A DNA stretch of 64,000 nucleotides, taken from the NCBI GenBank assembly GCA_035610835.1, contig CM069452.1, positions 10,373,109 through 10,437,108 on the forward strand, written 5' to 3'. The notes beneath the pieces are model-generated. The model was not told the origin of the DNA, searched no databases, and saw nothing but the letters and a program-made list of their open reading frames with translations. The stretch is from Ophiura sarsii. Its lineage: Eukaryota; Echinodermata; Ophiuroidea; Amphilepidida; Ophiuridae. The translations under genes and the position numbers were made by a program. Positions within the stretch are counted from its first letter, which is position 1. The number at the start of each line of letters is the position of its first letter. Positions 12,790 through 22,289 of this stretch are shown here, piece by piece.

Positions 12790-13237
12790 TCAATACTTAT
12801 ATGGCGCTCTTCAAAGTGCACAACACTTTACAAAATTACAGGCAAAAATGATGCAAAAAGACAAGAAACCACAAACACCTAACATTTATACAAATGCGTT
12901 TTCAACAAATGTTTGAAAACAGGCACAGACACCACCTCCCTCAACTGAATTGGCAACTTATTCCAGAGCTGTGTAGCGGCAACAACATATACGGATGATT
13001 ACCAGCTCTATTTCTTGAGCGTGGAACCGAGAGCCATTTATGGTATCCGATGAGAAGCGGAGTCTATGCGAGACAGGACTCTAACGGCATGATGTGCTCT
13101 AACGGCATAATGACATGCTTCTGGGGTGATGAAACGGCGTATCCGCCACAAATTACGAATGTGAAAATTTCACCAAATATATTGGCCTCCATCTCAAAAC
13201 TGTGTTTGCTGACAACATGTCTATTTTGACGTGACGG
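12790..13237. repeat. Old dispersed repeat fragment
   Basis: The sequence contains ATATGGCGCTCTTCAAAGTG, a TTCCAGAGCTGTGTAGCGGC segment and a GATGAGAAGCGGAGTC segment. These resemble a dispersed repeat I associate with marine deuterostome genomes (GCGCT...TTTACAAA start, TTCCAGAG core), but I cannot confirm the family. Frames over it are short and interrupted. It splits the surrounding minisatellite. Confidence 0.35.
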
Positions 13238-13735
13238 GTCACATATTGCTATCTTCAGTAGATTAGGCATTAACTATACAATATCATTGCTACTACGTTC
13301 ATATTGCTATCTTTAGTAGATTGAGCATTAACGATACTATAGTTTGCAAGTAGTCTTCAGTAGATTGTACAATATTTTCTCATTGCTATTTAGTGCATAT
13401 TGCTATCTTCAGTAGATTGCCCATTAATTATACAACATTTTGGCATCATTACAACTTACTACGTTCATATTGCTATCTTTAGTAGATTGCGCATTAACTA
13501 TACACTATTTTGACTTTGCTACTACCTTAATATTGCTATCTTCAGTAGATACCAAAGTGCATTTTGCTATCTTCAGTAGATTGTGCATTAACTGTCAAAT
13601 ATTTTGGCATCATTGCTAAGTGATTATTGCTATCTTCAGTAGATTTTGTATTAATTATACTATAGCTTGACATAATTATTACTACATTCATACTGCTATC
13701 TTCAGTATATTGCGCACTAGTTATGCAAAAAGAAA
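13238..13735. repeat. Minisatellite 'TGCTATCTTCAGTAGATT', block 2
   Basis: About eight degenerate units carry TGCTATCTT(C/T)AGTAGATT followed by GCATTAACTATAC and ATTTTGNCATCATT. The period varies between about 45 and 75 bp through internal deletions. The array is more eroded than block 1. Confidence 0.85.
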
Positions 13736-14207
13736 ATTCAGTTTCCTCATATGTTCAATGCAAAATATAATATACATTTCATATCACAGTTTTTTCATAA
13801 TATTATTAGTACAATACAGACGATAATTTGCATTAAATAAATGTTATTACACGGTCCTTTGCTGATACATTACTACCAAGGGCTTAGACAGCCAGCCGTG
13901 TAGGGAGTGTTTTACACACCCACTTTTATAAATTCACAGTTTTTGCACACCCAGCTTTTTATCACATGGCCTATACTTTGTACACAAATCCTTAAATTTA
14001 GACACCCATTTTTTTTAAATTTATACACATTTACACACATCTTCAAATCCTGCCTAAGACCTTGATTACTACACATTCCATTTTTTGTTGTTAAAACTCG
14101 CAATGTTTCCATTTTTTACGGCGATATATTTTTCAAGGGGGAAGGACCAATTTGCTTCCTTCCGGAACAAATGGTAGCACTTCTTTAATTTTGATCTTGT
14201 ATATATA
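13736..14207. other. Non-coding spacer with ACACCCA-rich tract
   Basis: AT-rich DNA. At about 13910-14050 there is an irregular run of ACACCCAnTTTT-like segments, probably a decayed short repeat. No gene is recognised. Confidence 0.45.
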
Positions 14208-15262
14208 CAGGCTGTCCCAAAATGATAAGTACCCATCGATGTTCAAAGTTCAATCAACCGATGGGTTTAGGTCCATTGTTTTTACATCATCTTTGTCATA
14301 CTGTACTATTTCATTAGAATTTTAGATCATGAATATCGGATTTATCAAGATACACTCCATTATGTAAAACATGGTGATTTCACCTTTTTGACAAAGTGCT
14401 AACAAAATGTGTGTGCTATTAAAGCTTGTTAGAAAGAAACTTGTGTATTATCATAATCTCTTGTTTATTCAATATAATCTTGTGAGTCTTTCTTTTGTAA
14501 CTGTTATTAGTTATGGGTGTTCAAATCATTACTAATTCTTCTCCTTACATCAATTTAACGGGTAAAAGAAGTTTGTCACACTTGAGTGACCCCATGCATT
14601 GTTTGATTTGACAGGTGTTTAGGGACCTCTATTAAATGAAGTGGTATTTGGTGAATCACCAGTGGCTTAGATTTAATTTTCACATTGAAGAATGAATTTC
14701 GTGAGGTTAAACACTAATTAAGGGACTATACCATTTTTAGCAAGTTTGTAGGAAATTGCATCCCCAATATGAAAAAGAAATCTAAGCTACTGCTAATTAC
14801 CCATGACCACATCTTTACCTGTTTTTAAATGTCCTTCAAGTTTAGCCTCACAACTAGCTCATTATAGAAACAAAGATTGGGGTTGCTCATGCGTGACGAT
14901 CCATTTTTACTCTTCAAATTGAATCAAAATGAAGAATTAATGGTTTAAACAACAAAATGATACAACAGCAGTTTAAAATTGAAAGGAACCAAAGATGTAA
15001 GCAGACAAGAGATTAAGAGACTGTATTAGTTGCTTTCAAACAAGGTTGTTTAAAAACACATTTTTTTGCACTTTGCCAAAAAGGTGAAATCACTATGTCT
15101 TACACAATGGAGTGTAACTTCATTAAAATAAGTCTGATATTCCTGATATGAAATTCTACAGTATAGCAAATATGATAGAAAAACAACGGATCTAATTTAA
15201 TTGATTTTGATGATGAAAACATTTATTGAACTTTGGGCATCGAATCATTTTTGGACAGCCTG
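14208..15262. mobile_element. Tc1/mariner-type long inverted-repeat element, ~1.06 kb
   Basis: The left terminus CAGGCTGTCCCAAAATGAT follows TA (14206-14207). The right terminus ATCATTTTTGGACAGCCTG precedes TA (15263-15264). Inverted similarity extends inward for about 200 bp: GTGATTTCACCTTTTTGACA near 14370 faces TGCCAAAAAGGTGAAATCAC near 15070. Weaker matches run deeper, so the element may be two old copies head-to-head. No transposase frame or DD(E/D) motif is seen; it is non-autonomous. Confidence 0.75.
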
Positions 15263-15539
15263 TATAAAAGCGACATGGTAGAAAAATTATATTCTTTACC
15301 CAATGACGGTAATATATTGGGGTTTTTTGCAAACCTGAATATTATCGTTATACCATAAGACACTTTCCATGAGTTCAATGTTGTTTGCAGCTTTTGACAA
15401 ACCTTACTCCATGCCATAACAACATCTTTCCAAACATTTGGGATTTTTGACTGTATAAAGAAATTTAATATATCAGAAGAACCCCCTCCAATATCTAGTA
15501 GATGATTAATTTTTGCCAATTTGTAAAAAGGTTAATCCA

Positions 15540-15692
15540 CTGTAATTATGCAATATTTTGTTATCATTGCTACTACGCTTATATTGCTATCTTCTGTAGA
15601 TTGATCATTACTTATTTTGATGGCTTTACTACTACGTTAACATTGCTATCTTCAGTAGATTGTGCATTAATTATACAATATTTTGTCATCAT
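15540..15692. repeat. Minisatellite 'TGCTATCTTCAGTAGATT', block 3
   Basis: Two or three units (CTATCTTCTGTAGATTGATC, then TGCTATCTTCAGTAGATT) continue the array after the interruption at 13736-15539. They end in TTATACAATATTTTGTCATC. Confidence 0.75.
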
Positions 15693-16336
15693 TTTAGCAT
15701 TTTAAACCCAAAGCAACATAGTAAGCAGACAAAAGTACATGTATACAAACATTTATCACAAAAGTGGTAAGAATACATTCATGAGTTAAAATACATGTAC
15801 AATTATACATTAAGCCTATTTTCTAACCTGAAATTGAATGTTTTCCCATCCATTTCCCATTACATAAATGAGTAAATATAATATAGGTCTATATTCTAAT
15901 CTGAAAGGGTTTCTCGTCATTGCCCAAGCTATAACCCATGATTAAAGAAACCAGTTTATTTCATAAACACAATTTAGTATACTTTAATCTCGATATCAGG
16001 ACTCTTGGTGGAAGCTAATACCACATACAATATCAAATCCCACATCTGACACCATGTTACATGATTTAAAATTCACTATACCATGTTTCATATTTCAGAA
16101 ACCACATTATTTCATTACCTCATGATTCTCGGTTTCAATCCATTTCAATAGCCACGGCCCCTACCTCCCATTCCCAAACCATATTACTTCATTACAACCT
16201 TCCCCAGCTTATTTCAACCCATTTATTATCTCGCCAAGGAGTTGTCACCATATGGTGAGTTATATTAATTATCTTGCCAAGTCGACTTTACAAAAAGTAG
16301 ACATACAAAATATCCAGTGATATAAACCAAATTCAT
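15693..16336. other. Unique AT-rich spacer
   Basis: No tandem structure or coding frame stands out. CATTT and CCCAT runs around 16000-16220 are irregular. I see nothing to annotate. Confidence 0.5.
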
Positions 16337-16631
16337 TAACCCTAACACTTTTGGAATGGAAAATGTTGAAAAAAATATCCGAGGGTGGAAATGGGCGAAA
16401 TTTACAGAGAAAAACCGGACTTGCCGACGACAGGATTCGATCCCAGGTCCTCCAGCATGGATAACGGGGTCTTAGTCCACTCGGCCAGGGAGTCACTCGC
16501 CCGCAATTAACAATTCCGTGCGCATTTATCACCTGGTGTCAGTGCCCGGCAAGATAGACTGAGGTGACACGTGCCTCCAGCATAGTTTTCAAATGGGATT
16601 TCATGGGGTTCAGGGCTGTAATAAAGGGTTA
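16337..16631 (-). mobile_element. tRNA-cored repeat with TAACCCTAAC ends, copy 2
   Basis: On the minus strand it starts ATAACCCTTTATTACAGCCC and ends GTGTTAGGGTTA. The 5' module CCCATGAAATCCCATTT matches copy 1. The core has an A-box match TGGCCGAGTGG (plus 16477-16487) and a B-box GGGATCGAATCC (plus 16433-16444), a Leu/Ser-type tRNA arrangement with a long variable region. The tRNA identity differs from copy 1 although the outer modules are shared. A fragment of another copy's end (ATAACCCTAACATTTTTGG) lies at about 16659-16700. Confidence 0.65.
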
Positions 16632-16639
16632 TGGTAATA

Positions 16640-17340
16640 CTAGAAAAAAAAGGTGTAATAACCCTAACATTTTTGGAATGGAAATGTTGAAAACAATGTC
16701 TTCTACTGACATGAACTTAATCGTCCACACAGAGAGTCTTGATTTCAAATAGGGCTATCTGCATGGGTGACTCCAATACATGAAAACCCTCAATTAGGGT
16801 TATATGATGACCAAGTATTCCCCTCCGGAATAAAGTGACCACTCTGATAGTGAGGGTCATGCAGCCTTGAATCCCAGACTCCTCTTTGCTGACTTTCTCT
16901 TTACCTCTTCGATCTCAGGTGGTGGCTTATACGTGGCCTTGCTAGTTTAGGTCTAGTTCTAATTCTGTAAGCATGCCTGCCTTTGCCCTAAAAGAGGTCT
17001 TTAATCCAGCAGAAGGAATGCAAAGTCATGTTGGCACTGAAACCTTGGTTGAAATACAGCCTTGCCATTTCAATTGCCAAGATGTTTTCCCTAGCTGAGC
17101 TTAACTTCTCTTTATGGGCAACACTCCATAACAGGGCATAGAACGATTCATTGGTATTCTGCGTCAAACGGCGTGGCAACTCTGACTACCAGGGTCCTGT
17201 ACGTATAGGGGAAAATTAAAAATCAGGATGCAATAGTGAGTGAATTTGGTATTTTTATAATAAATATGATTCATGCAAGGAAACTTGGGAAATAGATTGT
17301 AGAAAAAATGATCACATACAAGTTCCCTTGCCCAACTCGA
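16640..17340. other. Non-coding stretch with tRNA-element remnants
   Basis: It begins with a partial right end of the TAACCCTAAC family near 16659, and an AATTAGGGTTATA piece lies near 16792. The rest is unique. The minus-strand frame 16988-17179 shows no domain and is not supported as a gene. Confidence 0.45.
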
Positions 17341-17660
17341 ATGCTATAACAGCCCTCACAAAGCATTCATAGAGTGGTCGAGGGCTATTATAGTGGTTTT
17401 TACAGGTGTCTCAGCACTCGAGCACTTTTAGCGGTTCGCCGAGTGCTAAAATGGGTATCTAATAGTGGTTTACTTTAGCTGAAATAGCATTCGAGAGCTG
17501 ATAGTGGTTGCTCAAAGTGGTTGCATTGAGTGCTATTGATATAGATGGTGGTTGGAAGATGGATAGTGGTTCTATTATAGATCAATAGTGGTTCACTAAT
17601 TTGCATACATGTCACATGATCAAATGCCATTTCAAATTTGTTATTGTTGGAGTAGATTGG
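17341..17660. repeat. ATAGTGGT / CTCGAG motif cluster 1
   Basis: ATAGTGGTT occurs many times here at irregular spacing, mixed with CGAGGGCTATTATAG, GCACTCGAGCAC and AGCATTCGAGAGC. There is no fixed period; the block looks like scrambled short modules. The same modules reappear at 19250-19640. Confidence 0.7.
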
Positions 17661-18320
17661 ATAGTGGTTCTATTATAGATAACAATAGTGTGTTCTCTAA
17701 TTTTCATACATGTTACATAATCACCAACTGCCATTTCAAATTTGTTATTGTTGTAGTATCTGTGATCATGGCAGTAGGTTTGTGGAGCATAATTATGATG
17801 GATATTTTGGTTTCTTTCAGAGGTATTTATTATATATATATATGTGAATTGTGAATCACTATTGTCTGCAGAGCAGGTGTGTGGATATACTGCACTTACA
17901 TTCAGATAGCTGGAAATGTGTAAAATATAGTAAGCTTAGTAACTTGTACTTTTAGTCAAGTCCATTAGCTTATAATGTATAGTTAGTATAAGCTTATAAA
18001 GACCATTTGTTTGCAAACCTTTAAATGTTGCACACACATCATATTAGGCTTATCCAGTAATGCAGGCCTGTATGCTGCGGATGCAAATTGGGGTGAGGGG
18101 GGGGGGGGGGGGGGGGGGGGGGGGTGCATGCATGTTGTACCAGATGAGCACTGTCTCTGATTTATATTTTGATCAGCTACAATGTATGTGTGCCACATTG
18201 TACGCCTAAAATGCTCATTGGTCATTTACGGCCGGGGTTCGTATCACATAACCAAAAGTTCATGTAAATTATTATTTTTCAAGCCTATTAAGGGTATACA
18301 AATTTTGAGCTTGCCTGGCA
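17661..18320. other. Spacer with poly-G tract
   Basis: AT-rich DNA with a homopolymer G run at about 18098-18124. Frames across the G run are artefacts. No gene, RNA or clear element boundary was found. Confidence 0.45.
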
Positions 18321-18539
18321 GTGCGTGAAAATTAATGTAGTGTGAAAATTTCCAATTTTACAGCATAAATCACAATTTTGGGGGGGACAAAAAATGTATG
18401 CGCGCGCATTTTTTGTTTACATTTTACGCTAAAATTGTCAAATTTGATCCAATACTAACTAATTTTGCGAAAAAATGTGCGCACAACGCGGAAAAAAATT
18501 GCCTTTTATCAATATTTACTTTTTTTATAATTTTAACTA

Positions 18540-18591
18540 ATTTTTTTGAGGGGGGGGGGGGAAACCCCCTTGACCCTCTGTAGCGCGCCAC
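18540..18591. mobile_element. hAT-like right-end fragment
   Basis: A poly-G tract followed by CCTCTGTAGCGCGCCACTG resembles the right ends (ACGCCACTG) of the hAT-type MITEs elsewhere in the window. No matching left terminus or target duplication was found, so this is at best a truncated copy. Confidence 0.35.
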
Positions 18592-18635
18592 TGTATGGAA
18601 CTCTGGTATGTCCATTAGAAAGAAAGAGTTGGATA

Positions 18636-18915
18636 TAACCCTAACCCCCGAGGCACAATTTTCCAATTATTTTGTTTTCGCTGCCAAAAAGCAGGGGGAA
18701 AAAGGGCCTCCATGCCCCCGGGGCTCGAACCTTGGACCTCTTGTGTTCAGAGGCAGACAATCTATCACTCGGCCAGGGGGGGTCAACCATACTTGGCTCA
18801 GTATACTTCACCAAGTAAATTGTCCGGGCCATTGTTTCATTAAAAAACTGCCACGCCGGGTGACACAAGCACACCGCATCGCAGTTATTTGTAGTACTCA
18901 AGAGTGTTAGGGTTA
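18636..18915 (-). mobile_element. tRNA-cored repeat with TAACCCTAAC ends, copy 3
   Basis: The minus-strand start TAACCCTAACACTCTTGAG and end GGGGGTTAGGGTTA form inverted termini. The core contains A-box TGGCCGAGTGA (plus 18765-18775) and B-box GGTTCGAGCCC (plus 18721-18731). Upstream of the A box is a module with CAATGGCCCGGACAATTTAC that resembles the copy 1 module. It lies 60 bp from copy 4. Confidence 0.65.
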
Positions 18916-18974
18916 AAATGAGACAAAAATTAGAGAAATTCTGAAAAATGAAAAATTGAGAAAAAAATCACTCC

Positions 18975-19148
18975 TAAACCTTTACCCCCGAGGCACCTTT
19001 GCTAAAGAATTTTTTTCGCGTCAAAAAAGCAAGAGGAAAAAGGGCCCCCACGCCGCCGGGGCTCGAACCCGAACCTCTGTATTTGCAGGGTGACACAAGC
19101 ACACCGCATCATAGTAATTAGTAGTACTAAGAGTGTTAATTATAGGGT
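18975..19148 (-). mobile_element. tRNA-cored repeat, internally deleted copy 4
   Basis: It shares CCCCCGAGGCAC, a GGGGCTCGAACC B-box region, GGGTGACACAAGCACACCGC and TAGTAGTACTA-AGAGTGTTA with copy 3. The A-box half and the module upstream of it are missing. It ends in TATAGGGTT. Confidence 0.6.
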
Positions 19149-19249
19149 TCAACATAATCTTGAAAGCATGTAACCAAATGGTACCTAAACCATGCAACAT
19201 TGCGTAACCTCAATATACAGCGCAACGAACATTTCAGCAAGTGCATGCT

Positions 19250-19640
19250 ATACAATAGTGGTCGAGGGCTATACAATAGTGGTCGAGTGCTATACAATAG
19301 TGGTTGAGGGCTATATAGCGAGGGGGTTTGTGAATGCTATTAAAGCCCTCGAATGGTATTAATGTTTCAACCACTAATCAGCATTCGCATTCAATAGTGG
19401 TCAAAAGCATTCGAGAGCTAAGCTCATTTACATTTTTCGGCTCTGAGGAGGGCTATTCGAGGGCTTTGCGAATGCAATAAAAGCACTCGAGGGTTATTTA
19501 AAGCAACTCGAGGGTTATTTAGCGGTTTTTCTGATACACGAAAGCATATGAAGGCAGACCTATTATAGTGGTTGTATATAGTGGTTAATATAAGCATTCG
19601 CTCGAGGGCTTTTGACACAACAATACGAGTGCTTTGCGAA
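19250..19640. repeat. ATAGTGGT / CTCGAG motif cluster 2
   Basis: Three near-tandem copies of ATACAATAGTGGTCGAGGGC (about 19253-19310, period about 23 bp) are followed by scattered GCATTCGAGAGC, AAAGCCCTCGA, GCACTCGAGGGTTATTTA and TATTATAGTGGTTG. Modules occur in both orientations. The content is the same as cluster 1 at 17341. Confidence 0.7.
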
Positions 19641-20072
19641 TGCTTTAATTTTAGATAAGGGTTATCACATAAGGCCAAGAAGAGAAAAAATGTGTCTCAC
19701 ATACCCTGCATGCATAAGCATGTGGAGTCACTAAATGCATAACCCTACGTGATGAGCCCATATTTTTGCCCATTTTTTAAAGTTATCAAGAAAAAATGGA
19801 TCTGAAAGGGAAAGAAAGGGGTGATTGGGCCAAAAACACAATGAAATGAGAGAAGAAATTCTGCACTTAGTATTAGCCTTTTTTATAAGAAAGCATTTTG
19901 CATACATGTACTGTAAAATGTAAATGTTAGTATGTGTACATTTTCACGCTTCACATATTTTGAACAATTTTGCTTGTTTTTATTTATGCAATTTTGAGCT
20001 TCCTTATATTATAGACCTACATACAAAAGGAAAATATTTGTGCATTTATATTTTTGCGCTTGCTGATTTTAG

Positions 20073-20520
20073 AGCGGAAAGTGCAGAAAAAATGTAGCGA
20101 AAACAAAATGAACAACAAAAGGCAAAACATTCTTCTTAACCTGTTATCATTTCTCCCTGACCAGAAGCTAGAGGAGCTGACATCCAGAATTGTGTTATTT
20201 GGTCACACATACATAGAGCAGATCAAACTCAGGTGGGTCACCAAGCCTTCCTTTCCTTCCACCACCACATGTCTCTCATGTATGTATGCCACACTTAGCG
20301 AGTTGTTTCAAGTTAATCTGTTAATTATGACATTTCCTGACTTTCCAAGGTGGCATTTTGATGTTGATGTGGTGCATTCCTTATCTGAAAAATATAATGA
20401 GCAAAATGAGTTTAAATAACAATTCTAGAAATTCGAGATCAGGAATTGAGCTCGGTAACCAAAAGCACGCTATTATTTATATTTTGGTTTATTTTCAGGC
20501 AGTTTTCCAAAAAATTCTAA
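20073..20520 (+). CDS. Possible 3'-terminal exons of an unknown gene
   Basis: The stretch 20073-20232 is open in one frame and is bounded by a plausible acceptor (GCTGATTTTAG before 20073) and donor (CTCAG|GTGGGT after 20232). It would encode about 53 residues, including LPDQKLEELTSRIVLFGHTY, which looks more protein-like than surrounding frames. A second acceptor (TTATTTTCAG, ending 20498) joins in phase to a short terminal exon reading RQFSKKF and a stop at 20518-20520. I do not recognise the protein. No upstream exons were identified, and it could be chance; transcript evidence is needed to accept it. Confidence 0.25.
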
Positions 20521-20993
20521 ACCAAAAATTGGGTCTGTCAGGCACTTGCACATGTTTTTTAGGTGGTGGTGGCCTTACACGTAATTAGGTTATTATACAG
20601 GGTGAATAAAACAAATAGGACTCTCCTTCAGCATGGATTATATCCATGACCAATTTGATTTCATTGTTAACCCTAACTCCACTTTTTTTTCCAGAATATA
20701 TTTGCCAATGTGGAAAATTGACCAACACTTATTTTGACAAAGAATGAGGTACATTTTGGCTCGAAACAAGCTTGTACCTATGAAAGTGAACCGACAAGAT
20801 TGTTGTGACTAAATAAATGTGCGCATACAATGAAGCGTGTGACAATTTTCGACTTTACACTTATTTTGGCTATGATTAAGGTACATTTTGGCTCTAAACA
20901 AGCTTGTACCCAATATTTGGGACACATTTTCATCTGTGTACTTTTGACCATTAGACCATCATAATTCCATGATTCCTCTTGACAAATAAACTG

Positions 20994-21091
20994 ACAGTGC
21001 CAATCTCAACATCAATATGGGGGGGGGGGGGGGGGGGTGGGGGGGGGGCAGCAATCATCCCCCGCCCCTCCCCCTCTGGTTACGCCACTGT
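20994..21091. mobile_element. hAT-like MITE remnant with poly-G core
   Basis: The right end GGTTACGCCACTG (21079-21091) matches the hAT-type ends of 9045-9185 and 23767-24317. A possible left end CAGTGCCAATC lies at 20994, with a G-homopolymer interior. Flanking octamers do not match, so the element is either truncated or its boundaries are misjudged. Confidence 0.4.
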
Positions 21092-21495
21092 TAGGGGGCT
21101 TGAAATCCCTTCAGCTGTTTCCACAACTGTAAGCTGTTTCCACAACTGTATTAAATGTGACATGGTTATTTGTTACAATTATTGTAAACAGCTAGATTGA
21201 GATTGGTAGTGATTTCAGTAAGTATACCAAGTGCAAATACATAGTGGAGAACATACCTTTCTCTCAGAGACAGATTTTCGGTTCTCGTTCTCACACCATT
21301 CATTGGCTTTTTGTTATGGCTTGATCATGGCATTCTGAAAATAAAAATAAACCATAACATTTATTATTCCTGTACTTGAGAAAATCAACATTATTAGGCG
21401 AGACACAAAAAAGAAACCCTGTTCTATGGGCCCCCAAATCTGTGAAAATGTTTTCATGTGGCGTCAAAATCGATTCTATAATGACATTTAAGAGG

Positions 21496-21548
21496 GGGTC
21501 TTAGGTTAGTAGTTTATGGTCCCCTCTCAAACTACTAACCTAAGACCC
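21496..21548. repeat. Perfect 20-bp hairpin arms, 13-nt loop
   Basis: GGGTCTTAGGTTAGTAGTTT at 21496-21515 is exactly complementary to 21529-21548, with ATGGTCCCCTCTC between. Neighbouring DNA (21460-21710) repeats TGACATTTAAGA and CCCCTCTCAA-CTACTAACCT in degenerate tandem form. The hairpin may have arisen from inversion of one such unit. Confidence 0.85.
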
Positions 21549-21872
21549 AGGGCTTTTGGGGGCCAAAATAGATTCTAATGACATTTAACAGGATAGTAGT
21601 TTACCCCCTCTCAATTACTTACCAAAAGAACCCCACTTTTTGTGCCGAAATTGATTTTAATGACATTTAAGAGTAGTTTACCCCTCTCAACTACTAACCT
21701 TTTTTGGCGCCACTATCTATTTTAATATCATTTGATACTAAAAATAGATTCGCAGACTCATTTCATTACAAAAAAATCTACTTTCAGGTACATCACATTT
21801 ATAGTTTAAAAGTTACAATGCTTGATAAATTTGGCCAAAAACAGTTGACACTTCCCTATAACCCTAACTATA

Positions 21873-22090
21873 CTACACCACACGGCAACTAGGCTACAAA
21901 ACGGACCCATGCTATAACGAGGCGAATATACTGCGCCAAGTGTGACTGACATCCGTGATGTAGTGGCTAGGATCTGGGCCCTGGTGCTGGAAGTCTGTGG
22001 TTCAAATCCGAGAGGGGGGGAGGGGGTCAGGGTGACCTTTCTGGTGAATTTTGGGGGGTCAGAAAACAAATCTGTTGCCGTGTGGTGTAG
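21873..22090 (+). mobile_element. TIR element with tRNA-Glu-like core, 218 bp
   Basis: The 17-bp perfect inverted termini CTACACCACACGGCAAC (21873-21889) and its complement (22074-22090) enclose a tRNA-like stretch. The core has A-box TGTAGTGGCTAGG (21959-21971) and B-box GGTTCAAATCC (21999-22009), and the spacing and sequence resemble tRNA-Glu. A TAACCCTAAC motif sits just outside the left end (21859-21868), linking it to the other tRNA-cored repeats. About 85 nt lie before the A box and 80 nt after the B box. Confidence 0.6.
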
Positions 22091-22130
22091 AGTAAAACGT
22101 TAAAAAGTAATTTTAACTGTTACACTGTCA

Positions 22131-22272
22131 TACTGCGAATAAGCTGGCAATCCCTTCTTATCCGCAGTATCGTACTGCAAATAAGCTGGCAACCCCTTCT
22201 TATCCGGAGTATCGTACTGTGAATAAGCTGGCAACTCCTTCTTATCCGCAGTATCGTACTGTGAATAGACCC
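22131..22272. repeat. Minisatellite, 42-bp unit, ~3.3 copies, self-complementary
   Basis: Units read TACTGCGAATAAGCTGGCAA, CCCTTCTTATCCGCAGTATC with small changes. Each unit contains inverted halves (ACTGCGAATAAG versus CTTATCCGCAGT), so single units and the whole array can fold. Confidence 0.85.
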
Positions 22273-22289
22273 TGCTAAAGGTATACTGT

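Noticed and set aside
12513..18915. Functional tRNA genes and interstitial telomere repeats
   Set aside because: The tRNA-like cores have imperfect stems and sit in repeated elements; TAACCCTAAC occurs once per end, not as an array.
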